64,000 nucleotides of DNA. Origin: Pachyseris speciosa (lineage: Eukaryota > Cnidaria > Anthozoa > Scleractinia > Pachyseridae). Below the pieces are notes generated by a model. That model did not search any database and was not told the origin of the DNA. It saw nothing but the letters and a program-made list of their open reading frames with translations. A program made the position numbers and the translations under genes. This document shows, piece after piece, positions 31,668-40,894 of this stretch. Position 1 is the first letter of the stretch. Each line of letters opens with the position of its first letter. The stretch covers positions 257,501-321,500 of the forward strand of contig JAEMWC010000395.1 in NCBI GenBank assembly GCA_016490735.1, read 5' to 3'.

Positions 31668-33122
31668 TTAATTCATAATTACTTCAAGTGTGAATGCTGT
31701 ATCAAATTCTCCACTATTGGGATGTGAATAATCAATGATTAAATAGCCTCTCGATAATGATTTATTGACGTCAACCGTTGTGATGTTTCTACCCGCAGCA
31801 CCATGTCTGTATTCAAAAATTGTTGCTGGTAATGGCAAATTTCCAGCACCTTCAGCTTTTGTCTTGAAGTAGAATATTCCGGGTTTTGTTCCTTGTATTA
31901 CATACATATTCTTAATATGAAAGTTATTGTTATGAATGACTAAAAAATCAGCGCCATTTATCAATACAGGCTTTAAAGCATTCTTATTATGTCCTCGTTT
32001 GGCTTTGACAGAGCAATTTAAATATTGTATTTGACCGATTATTCCATTCCCATTCAAATTTAGATCACCTCCTAATTTCGGCCTGTAAAGAGCAAATCCA
32101 CCCAAATCGAAAGCCGTTTCCATAATTACACCTGTAACGCTTGAACGAAATAGATTCAAACTATTATTATGAATTCTATAGCCATTCAGATTCAAATCAC
32201 CACCAAGTTTGGCCTCTTTTATCAGATAAGTGTTCATATTAATATTATTTAGCATTGTCAATTCACCATTGTCTCCACCAAACAACCAATTTTCATTTTC
32301 TTTCACATCAAAACCATTCAAATCTAAATCAGTTTGTAATTGTATTTCTTCATTCACGATTTTGAAAGGTTCAGAGAAGTCGTAAACACTTGATGGAACG
32401 TCTACTGCTTCAAAACCAATACCATATACAACACAATGAACTTTGTACTTATTTGGATAAGTTGGGTTAGCATTAATATTAATCGTACAATATAAATATT
32501 CAGGTGGTGAACTTGCTGAAGGTTTTTCAAACCATAATAAATATCTCGAATGATCTTCATTTCTGTTGTCAAATTTTCTCCCTACGGTTTTATGAATTGA
32601 AATTCCACTAGTTGAACTGAATGTTACACTACTAAGACTCATTCCTTCATAATCAGGAAATAGCCATTCGAGAATGAAAGTGTATGTTCCATCTTCTATT
32701 GTATACATATGGAATCCAATTTTGGCTCTGTAAGTATCTTCAGATTCTTTATTCAAGTCTATATCAATGACCTTTTTTGAAATCAAATGTGGTGAACGAG
32801 GTAAATTGACATATCCATTAACTGTCAAGCCATATTCAGTGCTAATTTCATCGATATCATTCATCAAATATTTGAAAGCATTCTTTGGATGAGAAGCAGA
32901 TGAAATATGACTTTTTTCTAATTGATCTAAATTTACGGCATCGGTTTTATTTGTTCCTTCTTTTAAGTTAATGATTTTATGCCCTCCAAGTTTCATATCA
33001 GCTGCCATCGCATTTGCTCCATTCAATAATAAAGTGTTTGCTCTGATAGTTTGTGAAGCTTGATTTAAAACTCTAAAGTTCACTGCATCAGTTTCATTCG
33101 AAGGGTCCGCTAAATTCGTCAT
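31668..33122 (-). CDS. Fibre protein with repeated GG-K..NL...(T)DAVN motifs
   Basis: This 484-residue protein is built from repeats of the form LGG.KI.NL...T..DAVN, the pattern found in phage tail fibres (short beta-strand plus helical turn, trimer-forming). A globular beta domain fills about residues 100-270, and LGGDLNLNG-type repeats follow. It lacks its own head and collagen stalk. Its ATG overlaps the upstream fibre's TGA as ATGA, and the repeat it starts in is completed by the end of that protein. It is therefore either the second half of one split fibre or a reinitiated partner. Confidence 0.7.
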   Translation of the reverse strand: MTNLADPSNETDAVNFRVLNQASQTIRANTLLLNGANAMAADMKLGGHKIINLKEGTNKTDAVNLDQLEKSHISSASHPKNAFKYLMNDIDEISTEYGLTVNGYVNLPRSPHLISKKVIDIDLNKESEDTYRAKIGFHMYTIEDGTYTFILEWLFPDYEGMSLSSVTFSSTSGISIHKTVGRKFDNRNEDHSRYLLWFEKPSASSPPEYLYCTININANPTYPNKYKVHCVVYGIGFEAVDVPSSVYDFSEPFKIVNEEIQLQTDLDLNGFDVKENENWLFGGDNGELTMLNNINMNTYLIKEAKLGGDLNLNGYRIHNNSLNLFRSSVTGVIMETAFDLGGFALYRPKLGGDLNLNGNGIIGQIQYLNCSVKAKRGHNKNALKPVLINGADFLVIHNNNFHIKNMYVIQGTKPGIFYFKTKAEGAGNLPLPATIFEYRHGAAGRNITTVDVNKSLSRGYLIIDYSHPNSGEFDTAFTLEVIMN

Positions 33123-35212
33123 TTATTTCCACCCATCGACAAATTTCCATACATCGCAGTCGAACCGTCTCGTCGAAGAAAATATTCGTCAGTATATCTT
33201 TTTGTAACCGCATCGTCTGCGTTAACAGGTGGAGCAAGATCAGTAATGGCATTGTTGTTCATATTCAGATTTTGTTGTGCAATCGTATCGAGTTTGGTTT
33301 GCAACCTCTGGTCCACATAACTTTTGTTTACAGCGTCTTGTGGGTTTGAGGGGTTATCCTGTAGGTTGATGATCTTGTTCAATTTCATGTCAACATTACC
33401 ACCAAACGCAATTTGACCGTTTTTAATTTCATAAGCTGGGTCATGAACAAAGTAAGATAAATTGGTATGATAGCCATATACCCCATAAACGATGATATGT
33501 GTTTTGATGTTAATAGATGGAGCTGTGGCTAAAAGTATAACCTCAATTGACGCTTGACCACCGCCAGTTTTTTCGATTTGGAAAACCTTCTTCATATAAC
33601 CATCAACATGCTGGGTTCTAAGAAAAGGTTGTTGAAACGGTTGTCCGGCTTCACGTATGTTTAATGTGCGAAGATCAAGCCCAATTGTGACTTGACGTGG
33701 GTCTGATGGTGAGTAAAACTCTGTAACAAATGTATACAGTCCATTTCTCAATGATGTCACATTAAAACGAATTTTGGATGTAAATCTGCCACTTGTTGGA
33801 ATCAAAAAAGACAATGATGACTTGTTGATATGATATGGCGATCTGTTAAAATCTTCAATTTGGAGGCTATTAACATTTTGTGTCCCTGTTGACTTGGAAA
33901 TATCTTTCAACAGAAAAGCGAATGGGTTGCGTTGAGTACCAGATACTGAAAGAACAAGGTCATCAACATACTTTTTGTTGGCAGAATCTTTATCAGAGTT
34001 TGGAGTCTCAACATTTGTTATTTTATTGTCACCCATGTCAAGATCACCAGTCATTGCAACACTTCCATCTTTTTTAAGAAATGGTGAAACATCAATGCCA
34101 GTAATTCCAGCAATTTCAGTATCAACATACCCCTTTGTAGCTGTATCATTGTTTGCTGTTGGCGCTGCTACATTAGTCAATTTGTTACCTCCAAGATTCA
34201 AATCAGAAGTCATTGCAACGCTTCCATCTTTTTTCACAAAGTTATTATTGAGATATGTTGTACTCACTTTACCTCTAACACCATCATCAACGTATTTTCT
34301 AGTTGCGCAGTCTTGTGGAAGTATAGGGCGTCCAACATTGACTATTCTATGAAAACTCATTTTAACCTCACGATCAAATACAATTCTTCCTCCTTCTATT
34401 TCAAAAGCTGGGTCGTGAATATGTGATAAAATGATATTAGAAAATCCATAAACACCATAAACTATAACATAATGTTTTTTATTATTTTGTAAATATGGCG
34501 AAATCAACAATAACTCCATTGATGTGGAACCATGACTTGTTTTTTCAAGGAAGAATATTCTCTTAAGATAACCATCAACAAGATGAGTCTTTGGAAATGC
34601 TCTTTTTATTGAATCCTTTCTTTCAATTAAATTAGATGACAGATTGTCGTCATCGACTGTTGCATTATTTGGGTTACCATCAGTATAAAACTCAACAACT
34701 AAAGTGTACTTTGAAACTTCCAATTGTGTCAGATCAAAACGAAGAACAGTTGTAAGACCAGCAGTGGGGATGACAAAAGACAATGATTTTTTATTTATTG
34801 AGTAAGGGCTTTTATCATAGTCTTCAAATTGCAGATTATTTGCATTTCTAAGAATAGTTGTTTTTGATATATCTTCAAGAAGAAATTTAAATGGATTAAC
34901 ACGTGTTCCTTCAATTGATAAAACAGCATCGTTGACGTATCTCATATTAACAGCATCTTTGTTAGAAGTTGGGCCTGCTACATTACTAATTTTTTTGTTT
35001 TCAATGTCATAATTACCATCTTGTGTTAATTTGAATCCATCACCTTTGGGACCAACGGCTCCAGTAGCTCCTTGTGGACCAATTGCACCTGTATTACCTT
35101 TTGGACCTCTATCACCTTTTTCACCTTTGGGACCAATTGGACCTGCAGGACCTCTTTCACCAGTTCCAGTTTCTGTTTTATCTTGATTTATTTGAGCATT
35201 AAAAACTCCCAT
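33119..35212 (-). CDS. Long fibre protein with collagen-like stalk
   Basis: This 697-residue protein has a MGVFN head, 14 Gly-X-Y triplets (Gly every third residue from 18 to 57), and then several M..DLN.GGNK.TNV..P...DA..K.YVD repeats. Two homologous beta domains begin near residues 104 and 430, each with an NPF.FLL.DISK start and a Y..N..SLSF.IPT strand, so the molecule is internally duplicated. The last repeat is cut after GGNK by a TGA. A TCTAAC motif lies 17 nt before the ATG. Inferred role: trimeric attachment fibre on the capsid. Confidence 0.75.
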   Translation of the reverse strand: MGVFNAQINQDKTETGTGERGPAGPIGPKGEKGDRGPKGNTGAIGPQGATGAVGPKGDGFKLTQDGNYDIENKKISNVAGPTSNKDAVNMRYVNDAVLSIEGTRVNPFKFLLEDISKTTILRNANNLQFEDYDKSPYSINKKSLSFVIPTAGLTTVLRFDLTQLEVSKYTLVVEFYTDGNPNNATVDDDNLSSNLIERKDSIKRAFPKTHLVDGYLKRIFFLEKTSHGSTSMELLLISPYLQNNKKHYVIVYGVYGFSNIILSHIHDPAFEIEGGRIVFDREVKMSFHRIVNVGRPILPQDCATRKYVDDGVRGKVSTTYLNNNFVKKDGSVAMTSDLNLGGNKLTNVAAPTANNDTATKGYVDTEIAGITGIDVSPFLKKDGSVAMTGDLDMGDNKITNVETPNSDKDSANKKYVDDLVLSVSGTQRNPFAFLLKDISKSTGTQNVNSLQIEDFNRSPYHINKSSLSFLIPTSGRFTSKIRFNVTSLRNGLYTFVTEFYSPSDPRQVTIGLDLRTLNIREAGQPFQQPFLRTQHVDGYMKKVFQIEKTGGGQASIEVILLATAPSINIKTHIIVYGVYGYHTNLSYFVHDPAYEIKNGQIAFGGNVDMKLNKIINLQDNPSNPQDAVNKSYVDQRLQTKLDTIAQQNLNMNNNAITDLAPPVNADDAVTKRYTDEYFLRRDGSTAMYGNLSMGGNK

Positions 35213-35224
35213 TATATCATCTTG

Positions 35225-35299
35225 TTAGATTAATTTTTCGATTCTTTCTGTTTTTGGATTCTCCTGTTTTTCAACATTTTGGAAATTATTGATTGCCAT
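35225..35299 (-). CDS. Possible 24-codon mini-ORF
   Basis: ATG to TAA, charged peptide (MAINNF start). It has a doubled TTAGA motif (TCTAA on its strand) 11 and 16 nt before the ATG, the spacing used by known genes here. Coding status is unproven; it could be a remnant of a fibre head. Confidence 0.3.
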   Translation of the reverse strand: MAINNFQNVEKQENPKTERIEKLI

Positions 35300-35315
35300 A
35301 TAATATTAGATTAGA

Positions 35316-35955
35316 TTAAACAGCACCATAAAAATTTCTCTTGATTGTTTTCATCGGCTTGTCGACATAACAGAAGGAATATGGTTTTTTGGTTGCTTCA
35401 ATGTATTTCTTCTTGTCAATTCCAAGTTCTTGTGCAATCAAGTTCCTTTCTCTTGAGGATGGGAAATCATAAAGGCAGAAGTGACTGCAATTGAGTCTGA
35501 TTGATTTTGGACAGCCATAGAATGATTGTGTGAGATATATGACTGAACAGTTCTTGTGTCTCCCCTGAATGAAATAGCTTATGATTTGATCTTGTTTTTT
35601 ATCAGTCACGAAATCATCAAAAACAACCAATCGCTGCAAATCTGTGTCTTTTATTTGTTCAACTGGCAATATCTCTTCTTGACTGCAAACCAAGGCAGGA
35701 TATCCAATGTGACTGCTTATTTCATTCATTACTTTCCGCAAGATATTGATACTTGTCTTGATCCAAATTTTTTGCATAAAGATGTATCTGATCATAATAG
35801 ACCAACGGTTCCATAATCAGATGCATGAACAATGTTGTCTTTCCAGATCCAGAATTACCAGCCAGCAGCATCCTGAAAGTGTCTTTTGGCATATACGGAT
35901 ACAACTGTCTGAATGAATTCTTTAAACCCTGAATATCATAATTAGGGATTTCCAT
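35316..35955 (-). CDS. DNA-packaging ATPase (FtsK/HerA, A32-like), frameshifted
   Basis: The first frame (35955 to about 35730) has Walker A GNSGSGKTT at residues 33-41. The second frame (to 35316) has Walker B LVVFDDF and a SVIYLTQSF sensor. Together they span about 213 codons, close to the usual Polinton ATPase. They lie in different frames, separated by a single-nucleotide indel near 35725-35740. The enzyme would drive viral DNA into the capsid. It is transcribed leftward from the central bidirectional region. Confidence 0.85.
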
Positions 35956-35991
35956 ATGTAAATAGTTTAGATTAGTCTAACACAATTGTAT
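35956..35991. promoter_or_regulatory. Central bidirectional promoter-like region
   Basis: Only 36 bp separate the ATPase ATG (35955, minus) from the next ATG (35992, plus). It holds the near-palindrome TTAGATTAGTCTAA (35967-35980), giving a TCTAA on each strand 16 nt before its ATG. It is the divergence point of the two virion gene blocks. Confidence 0.6.
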
Positions 35992-36836
35992 ATGGATATA
36001 GAACGAATGAAAAGGCTTCTAAAAAGTGGAATTGAAGCCGGAAATAAAACTAGAGAAGTTCGTGATGTTATCAAGACTTATGAATACAGAAAACAGGATG
36101 CATATGATACAACATCAGAATTACTGAAACCCTCTATTGATGTCCAGAAGAGTGTGAAAGAAAGTGTCGACAAAAACAGGATGAAGTCATCGAACAGTTG
36201 AAAAAAAATCAAAAAGCCTTAACATCTGGTTTTGAAGATCTTATGCTATTAAACACGTTACCTGAATCAGTACCTATGAAAACAACATTACCAATTGATT
36301 ACAAACCTAAAATGATGACTGAAACAGAAACACCATATAAGTCAAATCTTGACAAAGGTTTTTCACTTGAGGATATTCAAACATTGATGAAACATAAATT
36401 GCCTCCTCCATCACAGATATTTAAATCATATATGGATGGTGAAATCGATATTAATGAGTATGACAAAATGATTGGTAAATTAACCCAAGATGTTGGAATA
36501 CAAAAAGCTCATCTATCACAAACCAAAACGAAGAGGGATAAAAATAAAGAAAAGATACATGAATTGACTCAAGAGATCAAATTACTACAAAAGTACCGAA
36601 AAAGAATTGGCGCCGTTGAGGAAGGTGCACAAACTATTGGTTCAGGCATGGGTTCAAGGGATGCATTTTTGGGTGACATGCTTTCAAGACTGCAGTTACT
36701 TGGTGGGTCTATTTCAGCCGGCAACAACAGCAGAAATGTTCAAAATGAATTCACAAAAATATTGCATACATTGAACAGACTGGGAATCCTGAAAACCGGT
36801 GAGTTGAATAAAATAATGATGAAATATCTAATGTAA
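35992..36836 (+). CDS. Coiled-coil virion protein, frameshifted
   Basis: Two frames (35992-36201 and 36198-36836) read as one protein of about 280 residues, with a single-nucleotide shift near the A-run at 36172-36180. It is charged and helical: Lys/Glu-rich N-terminus, a K...KDKNKEKIHELTQEI-type coiled coil mid-way, and a Gly/Ser-rich stretch before the C-terminal helix. Its place just before the minor capsid gene suggests a structural or assembly role. I do not recognise a family with certainty. Confidence 0.6.
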
Positions 36837-36842
36837 AAGTAT

Positions 36843-37628
36843 ATGACAGAAATTTCATTACGATTCAACAGTAAAAACAGAGACAAAATTGGTGTCAGCA
36901 AGAGTCATGATTTTGAAAAAAGATTTAATTCACCTCTTAAATTAACGAATGATTTAAAATATGAAATGGCTGTGAATGTCATCAATATGACATACAGTTG
37001 GTACAATATCAGAGACATTTTTGGGAATAATCAAATGAAATACAGCTATGACAAAGGTGTAAACTGGGAAACAATAACATTCGTTAACGGGATGTATTCA
37101 TACGACGATATCAATAGTTACATTCATGAGTATATGAGAAAAAATAGCCATGTACTGAATCCATCTGAAACAGACAAATCAAAATTCAAGTATGGTATTA
37201 ACATGTATTTCGTTTTGTCAACATATCGCATTTTGATTGAACTCAATGAAAATTATCGTGTGGATCTGAGGAATCTTGATTTCAGAAAACTTATCGGTTT
37301 CGATTCAAAATTAGTTCCAGCCACAGAATATGGAACAAATCTACCTGATATTACAAGAGGAGTAGATGAAATTTATATCAATTGTGATTTGGTGACAGAT
37401 AGCATTGTTGATGGAAATAGCACAAATACAATCGCTGTTATTCCTGTCACAGATCTCGTTAGAAGTTTACCTTTCACTTACAAACCTCGTTTTCTTTCAT
37501 GGAATCCAGTCTCAACACATAATATCAGCTCAATACGCTTTTATGTCACAGACTCTTCTAGAGCTCCAGTCGATTTAAATGGGATAGATTGGTATATTGA
37601 GTTGTTCTTGAGAAGTGTGGAATTATAA
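36843..37628 (+). CDS. Minor capsid (penton-like, single jelly roll) protein
   Basis: This 261-residue intact frame matches the Polinton PX pattern: N-terminal beta strands with a Y..YDDIN.YI block, RKLIGFD, a GVDEIYINCDLV strand, an SIRFYVTDS strand and a VDLNG C-terminal turn. It forms the fivefold vertex in related viruses. The TCTAA motif begins 16 nt before the ATG and overlaps the preceding stop. Confidence 0.85.
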   Translation: MTEISLRFNSKNRDKIGVSKSHDFEKRFNSPLKLTNDLKYEMAVNVINMTYSWYNIRDIFGNNQMKYSYDKGVNWETITFVNGMYSYDDINSYIHEYMRKNSHVLNPSETDKSKFKYGINMYFVLSTYRILIELNENYRVDLRNLDFRKLIGFDSKLVPATEYGTNLPDITRGVDEIYINCDLVTDSIVDGNSTNTIAVIPVTDLVRSLPFTYKPRFLSWNPVSTHNISSIRFYVTDSSRAPVDLNGIDWYIELFLRSVEL

Positions 37629-37641
37629 AACCTAATAGTAT

Positions 37642-37877
37642 ATGAAACGGTTTGAGTTTAAAAAATATGAACAACATGGTGAAGGTATTGTGACTGATAT
37701 ATCAAAACAGCTGGAAAAAAAGCAGCCACAACAATTGGTGAACATGCAGGCAAAAAAGCTGGTGACAAAATCATAGAACTTTTGAAAAAGAGAAAGAGTG
37801 GAACTGAGAGTGTGAGCCAGACTGGTGGTTTAATCAAAAGAAAGAGAGGTCGACCACGTAAAATAACTTTTATCTAA
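37642..37877 (+). CDS. Small basic AT-hook protein, frameshifted
   Basis: The gene opens with ATG at 37642 and changes frame in the A7 run near 37714. The downstream frame contains two G.(H)AGKKAGDKI-like helical repeats, a LLKKRK block and a KRGRPRK AT-hook, ending at TAA 37875-37877. About 77 residues. By composition and position between the capsid genes it may be a DNA-condensing core protein, like adenovirus pVII or pX; the DNA-binding motif is seen, the role is inferred. Confidence 0.55.
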
Positions 37878-37888
37878 CACAATAATAT

Positions 37889-39172
37889 ATGTCAAACTAT
37901 CGTGACTCAAAATATATCGAAAGATATGAAGATGTAGTGTTCGAACTAGAGACAGCACTTAATACTGTAGTAGCAAACAATGCTCATCAGAGTAAAACAG
38001 GCTCCCGATTCATTGTTGATAACAGTGGAGAGACTACACCATTTGACTGGTATAATGCCCGTTTAAATGTTATTTTCATTGTAAACAAGCTTGCAGATGG
38101 AGGTAACATTGCTGGTGCAGATCGAAATGGTATTGTTAATTCAGCTCACGCTCTTATTAACACTATTAATGTAAAAATGAATGGTCTTGATGTTTATGAA
38201 TGCCGAGACGCTAACCAGGCCACAAATATTAAGTCATTGCTTGAGTATTCACAGGGTTATGTTGTAAGTCAGGGAACCAATGAGTTCTTCTATCTTGACA
38301 CCAGCAGAGGTGCTGAAAACAGAGTGGCACAAGCTGCTTATAACAAAGGATTCTCAGATCGTAAAGCTTTGCTTAATGGTGGTGGTGAAGTAAATGCAGA
38401 GATAGCATTGAACAGATACGGTTTTTTCAAGAGCTTTTGGGATGAACTCATGCCTAACTCAAAAATAGAGGTGAAATTGACACTTGAGAGTGATGACAAT
38501 TTGATTTGGCAAGCTACTGATGAATGTCGTGTGGTACTAACTAAATTCCAGCTAATAGTTCCTCGCATTGTTTTTAATTCTGCGGGAAAGTCCTTATACA
38601 TGAGCAAGTATCTTGACAACAGAAAGTGGACTTACATGAGAGAAATGGTTGAGAGAGGCAATTCAACAAGACAGCAGACAGCCAATTTCCGTATTTCCAC
38701 AGGAATAAACAAACCCAGGCATGTTTTTGTATTCATCATCAATGATGCAAGTGATGCATCTCAGACAGCCAATAAATTCTTGTACAACACATTCTCAGTT
38801 GCAAATAACCAAACTTTGACTGATTGTTATCTTGAGGTTGGCAACGGAAATGATTATCCAGAGCTTCGTTATAAACCATCAACAGAACCAACAAGAGTAT
38901 TTAGAGATGTTTTGAAATATGTTCAAGCTGTAAACGATTTCAGTGAAAGTACCCTTCTCAACAGGGGCAACTTCGGTACAATATTCCCTTTTGTTTATTT
39001 CGATCTGACAAAACAGAAACAGGATATTAAAGATGGAATGACAAAACTGACTTTCAAATACACTTTGAGTGCTGCAACAAATGCTGATTACAGTGTGTAT
39101 GCACTGGTCCTCTATGAGCAGGATATTGAGATGAGAAAGACTGATGGAAAATTAATTCTGAGATCAATGTAA
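37889..39172 (+). CDS. Major capsid protein (double jelly roll, hexon-like)
   Basis: This 427-residue frame is intact. It shows the Polinton PY features: an N-terminal helix, FDWYNARLNV..I, a G..VYE segment, a central RYGFF.SFWD..MPNSK.EV block joining the two jelly rolls, the basic RKWTYMREMVERG stretch and a C-terminal second roll. It would build the icosahedral shell as trimers. It has the clearest upstream motif: TCTAAC beginning 16 nt before the ATG. Confidence 0.92.
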   Translation: MSNYRDSKYIERYEDVVFELETALNTVVANNAHQSKTGSRFIVDNSGETTPFDWYNARLNVIFIVNKLADGGNIAGADRNGIVNSAHALINTINVKMNGLDVYECRDANQATNIKSLLEYSQGYVVSQGTNEFFYLDTSRGAENRVAQAAYNKGFSDRKALLNGGGEVNAEIALNRYGFFKSFWDELMPNSKIEVKLTLESDDNLIWQATDECRVVLTKFQLIVPRIVFNSAGKSLYMSKYLDNRKWTYMREMVERGNSTRQQTANFRISTGINKPRHVFVFIINDASDASQTANKFLYNTFSVANNQTLTDCYLEVGNGNDYPELRYKPSTEPTRVFRDVLKYVQAVNDFSESTLLNRGNFGTIFPFVYFDLTKQKQDIKDGMTKLTFKYTLSAATNADYSVYALVLYEQDIEMRKTDGKLILRSM

Positions 39173-39230
39173 ATAAATTAAATTAAATGATTGTTTGTAT
39201 TAAATACAATTTAGTATAAACATATATTAT

Positions 39231-40084
39231 ATGACTACTTATCATCCTCATGGAGTAAGACTTTCAAACAGTCAGAAGCAAAGGCTTGCAAAAGCTATAC
39301 AAACAAATTCACCGGTAACATTGAGACTCGCACATGGAGATCTCACTGGAGGTGATCAAATGATGTTGACAAAAACACAGATAAAAAAATTAGCCAAATC
39401 ACAGAGAAATGGAACAGGTGCTGATGTAAAGATATCCAAAGCACAGATCAGAAAATCAGTCCAAGAAGGAGGTTCTCTTTGGTCCAGTCTTTTTTCACTT
39501 GGAACAAGACTATTGCCTTATGCAGGTAAAGCAGTAGCTAAAGCGGCTCCAGCATTGGCTACAGGTGCTCTTTCTTCATTAGCAAGTCTCGGCATTGATA
39601 AACTATTTGGAAAGAAACAAAAAGGAGGATTTCTTATTCCTAATGCCAATTTATCCCAATTATTGAATGTAGGAAATTTATTGAATACGAGACAGATGGC
39701 TGATGTTATCCAAAAAATGCAGTATGGTGGAGACGTTGTTATAAAACCAACAAAAGCGCAGACTGGAAAGGGTATTGGAACAATACTCGCGAGCATTGGA
39801 ATTCCTTTGGCTATAGAAGCAATCAGAAAATTAACTGGAAAAGGTTTGCATGTTGAAAGCAGCCGTCCAAGACGGTCAATACCTGTTCATGTTCCAGATG
39901 ACATTGTACCCAGAAAGAAAGGTGGGAAACATGCTATGATTCCATGGCAATCTCCTCCTGTTTTTGGTACATGGAATAACCCAATCGGTTATGGAATGAA
40001 AAAAAAAAAAACAAAGGAAAAGGACTTCTACTAGGCAAAAACAGTCCATTCAATTCAATCCCCATACTAGGAACCATTTTGTAA
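39231..40084 (+). CDS. pVI-like / membrane-active minor virion protein, frameshifted
   Basis: Basic N-terminus with TKTQIKKLAK- and SKAQIRKS-type repeats, then a long Ala/Gly/Leu-rich amphipathic region (about residues 80-150), then a Gly- and Lys-rich tail. The frame breaks in an A13 run (39999-40011). In the shifted frame the coding continues to TAA at 40082-40084 with an NSPF..IPILG ending. That ending is the style of C-terminal peptide seen in related elements and may serve as a protease or capsid signal. Role inferred from resemblance to adenovirus pVI-type proteins. Confidence 0.6.
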
Positions 40085-40530
40085 ACAAACCCTTATCCAA
40101 CTTTGATTTAATCAATTGGGTTAAACAACTTGGAATAAAACATTTTAGAGGAGTATTTTCAAGAGACAATCTTCCTAGACAAATAAAAAAGAATGAATGT
40201 GGGATAGTCAATCTTGATTCCAAAATTGGACCTGGTACTCACTGGGTTTGTTATAGGAATTTCAAAAATGATAAATACTGTGAATACTTCGACTCTTTCG
40301 GTTTAATGATGCCAACAGAAGTACAGAAATACATGGCTGCAAGCGGTAAACAACTTGAATACTCTGGTGATGAGATACAAGAAAGGGAATCAGTATTATG
40401 TGGATATTGGTGTTTGTACTATCTTCTTGAGAGACAAAAAGGCAGATCCATTCTTAATACAATACATAATGCTGAATTTGATCCAACAGACACAAGAGTC
40501 AATCACATAAATTATTTCAAAAATATCTAA
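40084..40530 (+). CDS. Adenain-like cysteine protease, start codon not found
   Basis: About 149 codons of adenovirus-type maturation protease. His is in GTHWVCY (codon 40240-40242), Asp in YFDSFG (40291-40293) and Cys in LCGYWC (40399-40401), in the order of the catalytic triad. It would cleave capsid precursors during maturation. The frame has no ATG before the His; homology begins right at the stop of the previous gene, so the start codon seems lost or mis-sequenced. Confidence 0.8.
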   Translation, partial: NKPLSNFDLINWVKQLGIKHFRGVFSRDNLPRQIKKNECGIVNLDSKIGPGTHWVCYRNFKNDKYCEYFDSFGLMMPTEVQKYMAASGKQLEYSGDEIQERESVLCGYWCLYYLLERQKGRSILNTIHNAEFDPTDTRVNHINYFKNI

Positions 40531-40539
40531 CCAAATTAT

Positions 40540-40680
40540 ATGGAAACAATTATTGTGCAAGTTGTTGGAACGCCTGTTGTAGTTCGTAATGACAAGATAA
40601 TGATAGTACTCAAGAACCAATTCGGCGAAGATGTTATAATAATATGTGAAGTGAAACAAGTTTTTAAAGAAAATATCTAA
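40540..40680 (+). CDS. Small protein (46 aa), unknown
   Basis: ATG to TAA, with a TCTAAC motif beginning 14 nt upstream. It has a beta-rich valine/isoleucine pattern (IIVQVVGTPVVV) and ends FKENI. Not recognised. The motif and tight spacing (stop followed by the next TCTAAC) support its being real. Confidence 0.5.
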   Translation: METIIVQVVGTPVVVRNDKIMIVLKNQFGEDVIIICEVKQVFKENI

Positions 40681-40691
40681 CCATATGTATA

Positions 40692-40850
40692 ATGGTGAAA
40701 TCATATTGTGTTAAACAGAAGAAAGTCACTGAATGTGTACCAGGAAGTGAAAGATATCAAAAGACAAAAAATGGTCGAACTGTGATGAAATGTACTTGTG
40801 CTGAATGTGGAATCACAAAGACTAAATTTGTCAGAAATCGGGGAAACTGA
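40692..40850 (+). CDS. Small zinc-ribbon-like protein (52 aa), DUF5679-like
   Basis: Basic peptide with a YCVK..K start, a KNGR.VMK block and CTCAECG, the arrangement of DUF5679-type small ribbons in viruses. It is too short for confident family assignment. TCTAAC begins 16 nt before the ATG. Function unknown; nucleic-acid binding is plausible. Confidence 0.6.
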   Translation: MVKSYCVKQKKVTECVPGSERYQKTKNGRTVMKCTCAECGITKTKFVRNRGN

Positions 40851-40852
40851 AT

Positions 40853-40872
40853 AGCCCGTCTGAAGGGGCGGG
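40853..40872. repeat. Short GC-rich hairpin before the PLA2 gene
   Basis: GCCCG and CGGGC arms around a 10-nt loop. It lies in the only gap of the right-hand block without a TCTAA motif before the next ATG, and could be a terminator or a small palindromic insertion. Confidence 0.4.
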
Positions 40873-40894
40873 CATACTAGATTCAGCCGCAGAT

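Noticed and set aside
33119..33122. Canonical -1 ribosomal slippery site at the fibre junction
   Set aside because: The local bases do not fit the X XXY YYZ pattern in the reading frame; indel or reinitiation is simpler.
33880..34352. Plus-strand frames of 65 and 125 codons inside the fibre gene
   Set aside because: Shadows of the minus-strand fibre repeats, without motif or start signal.
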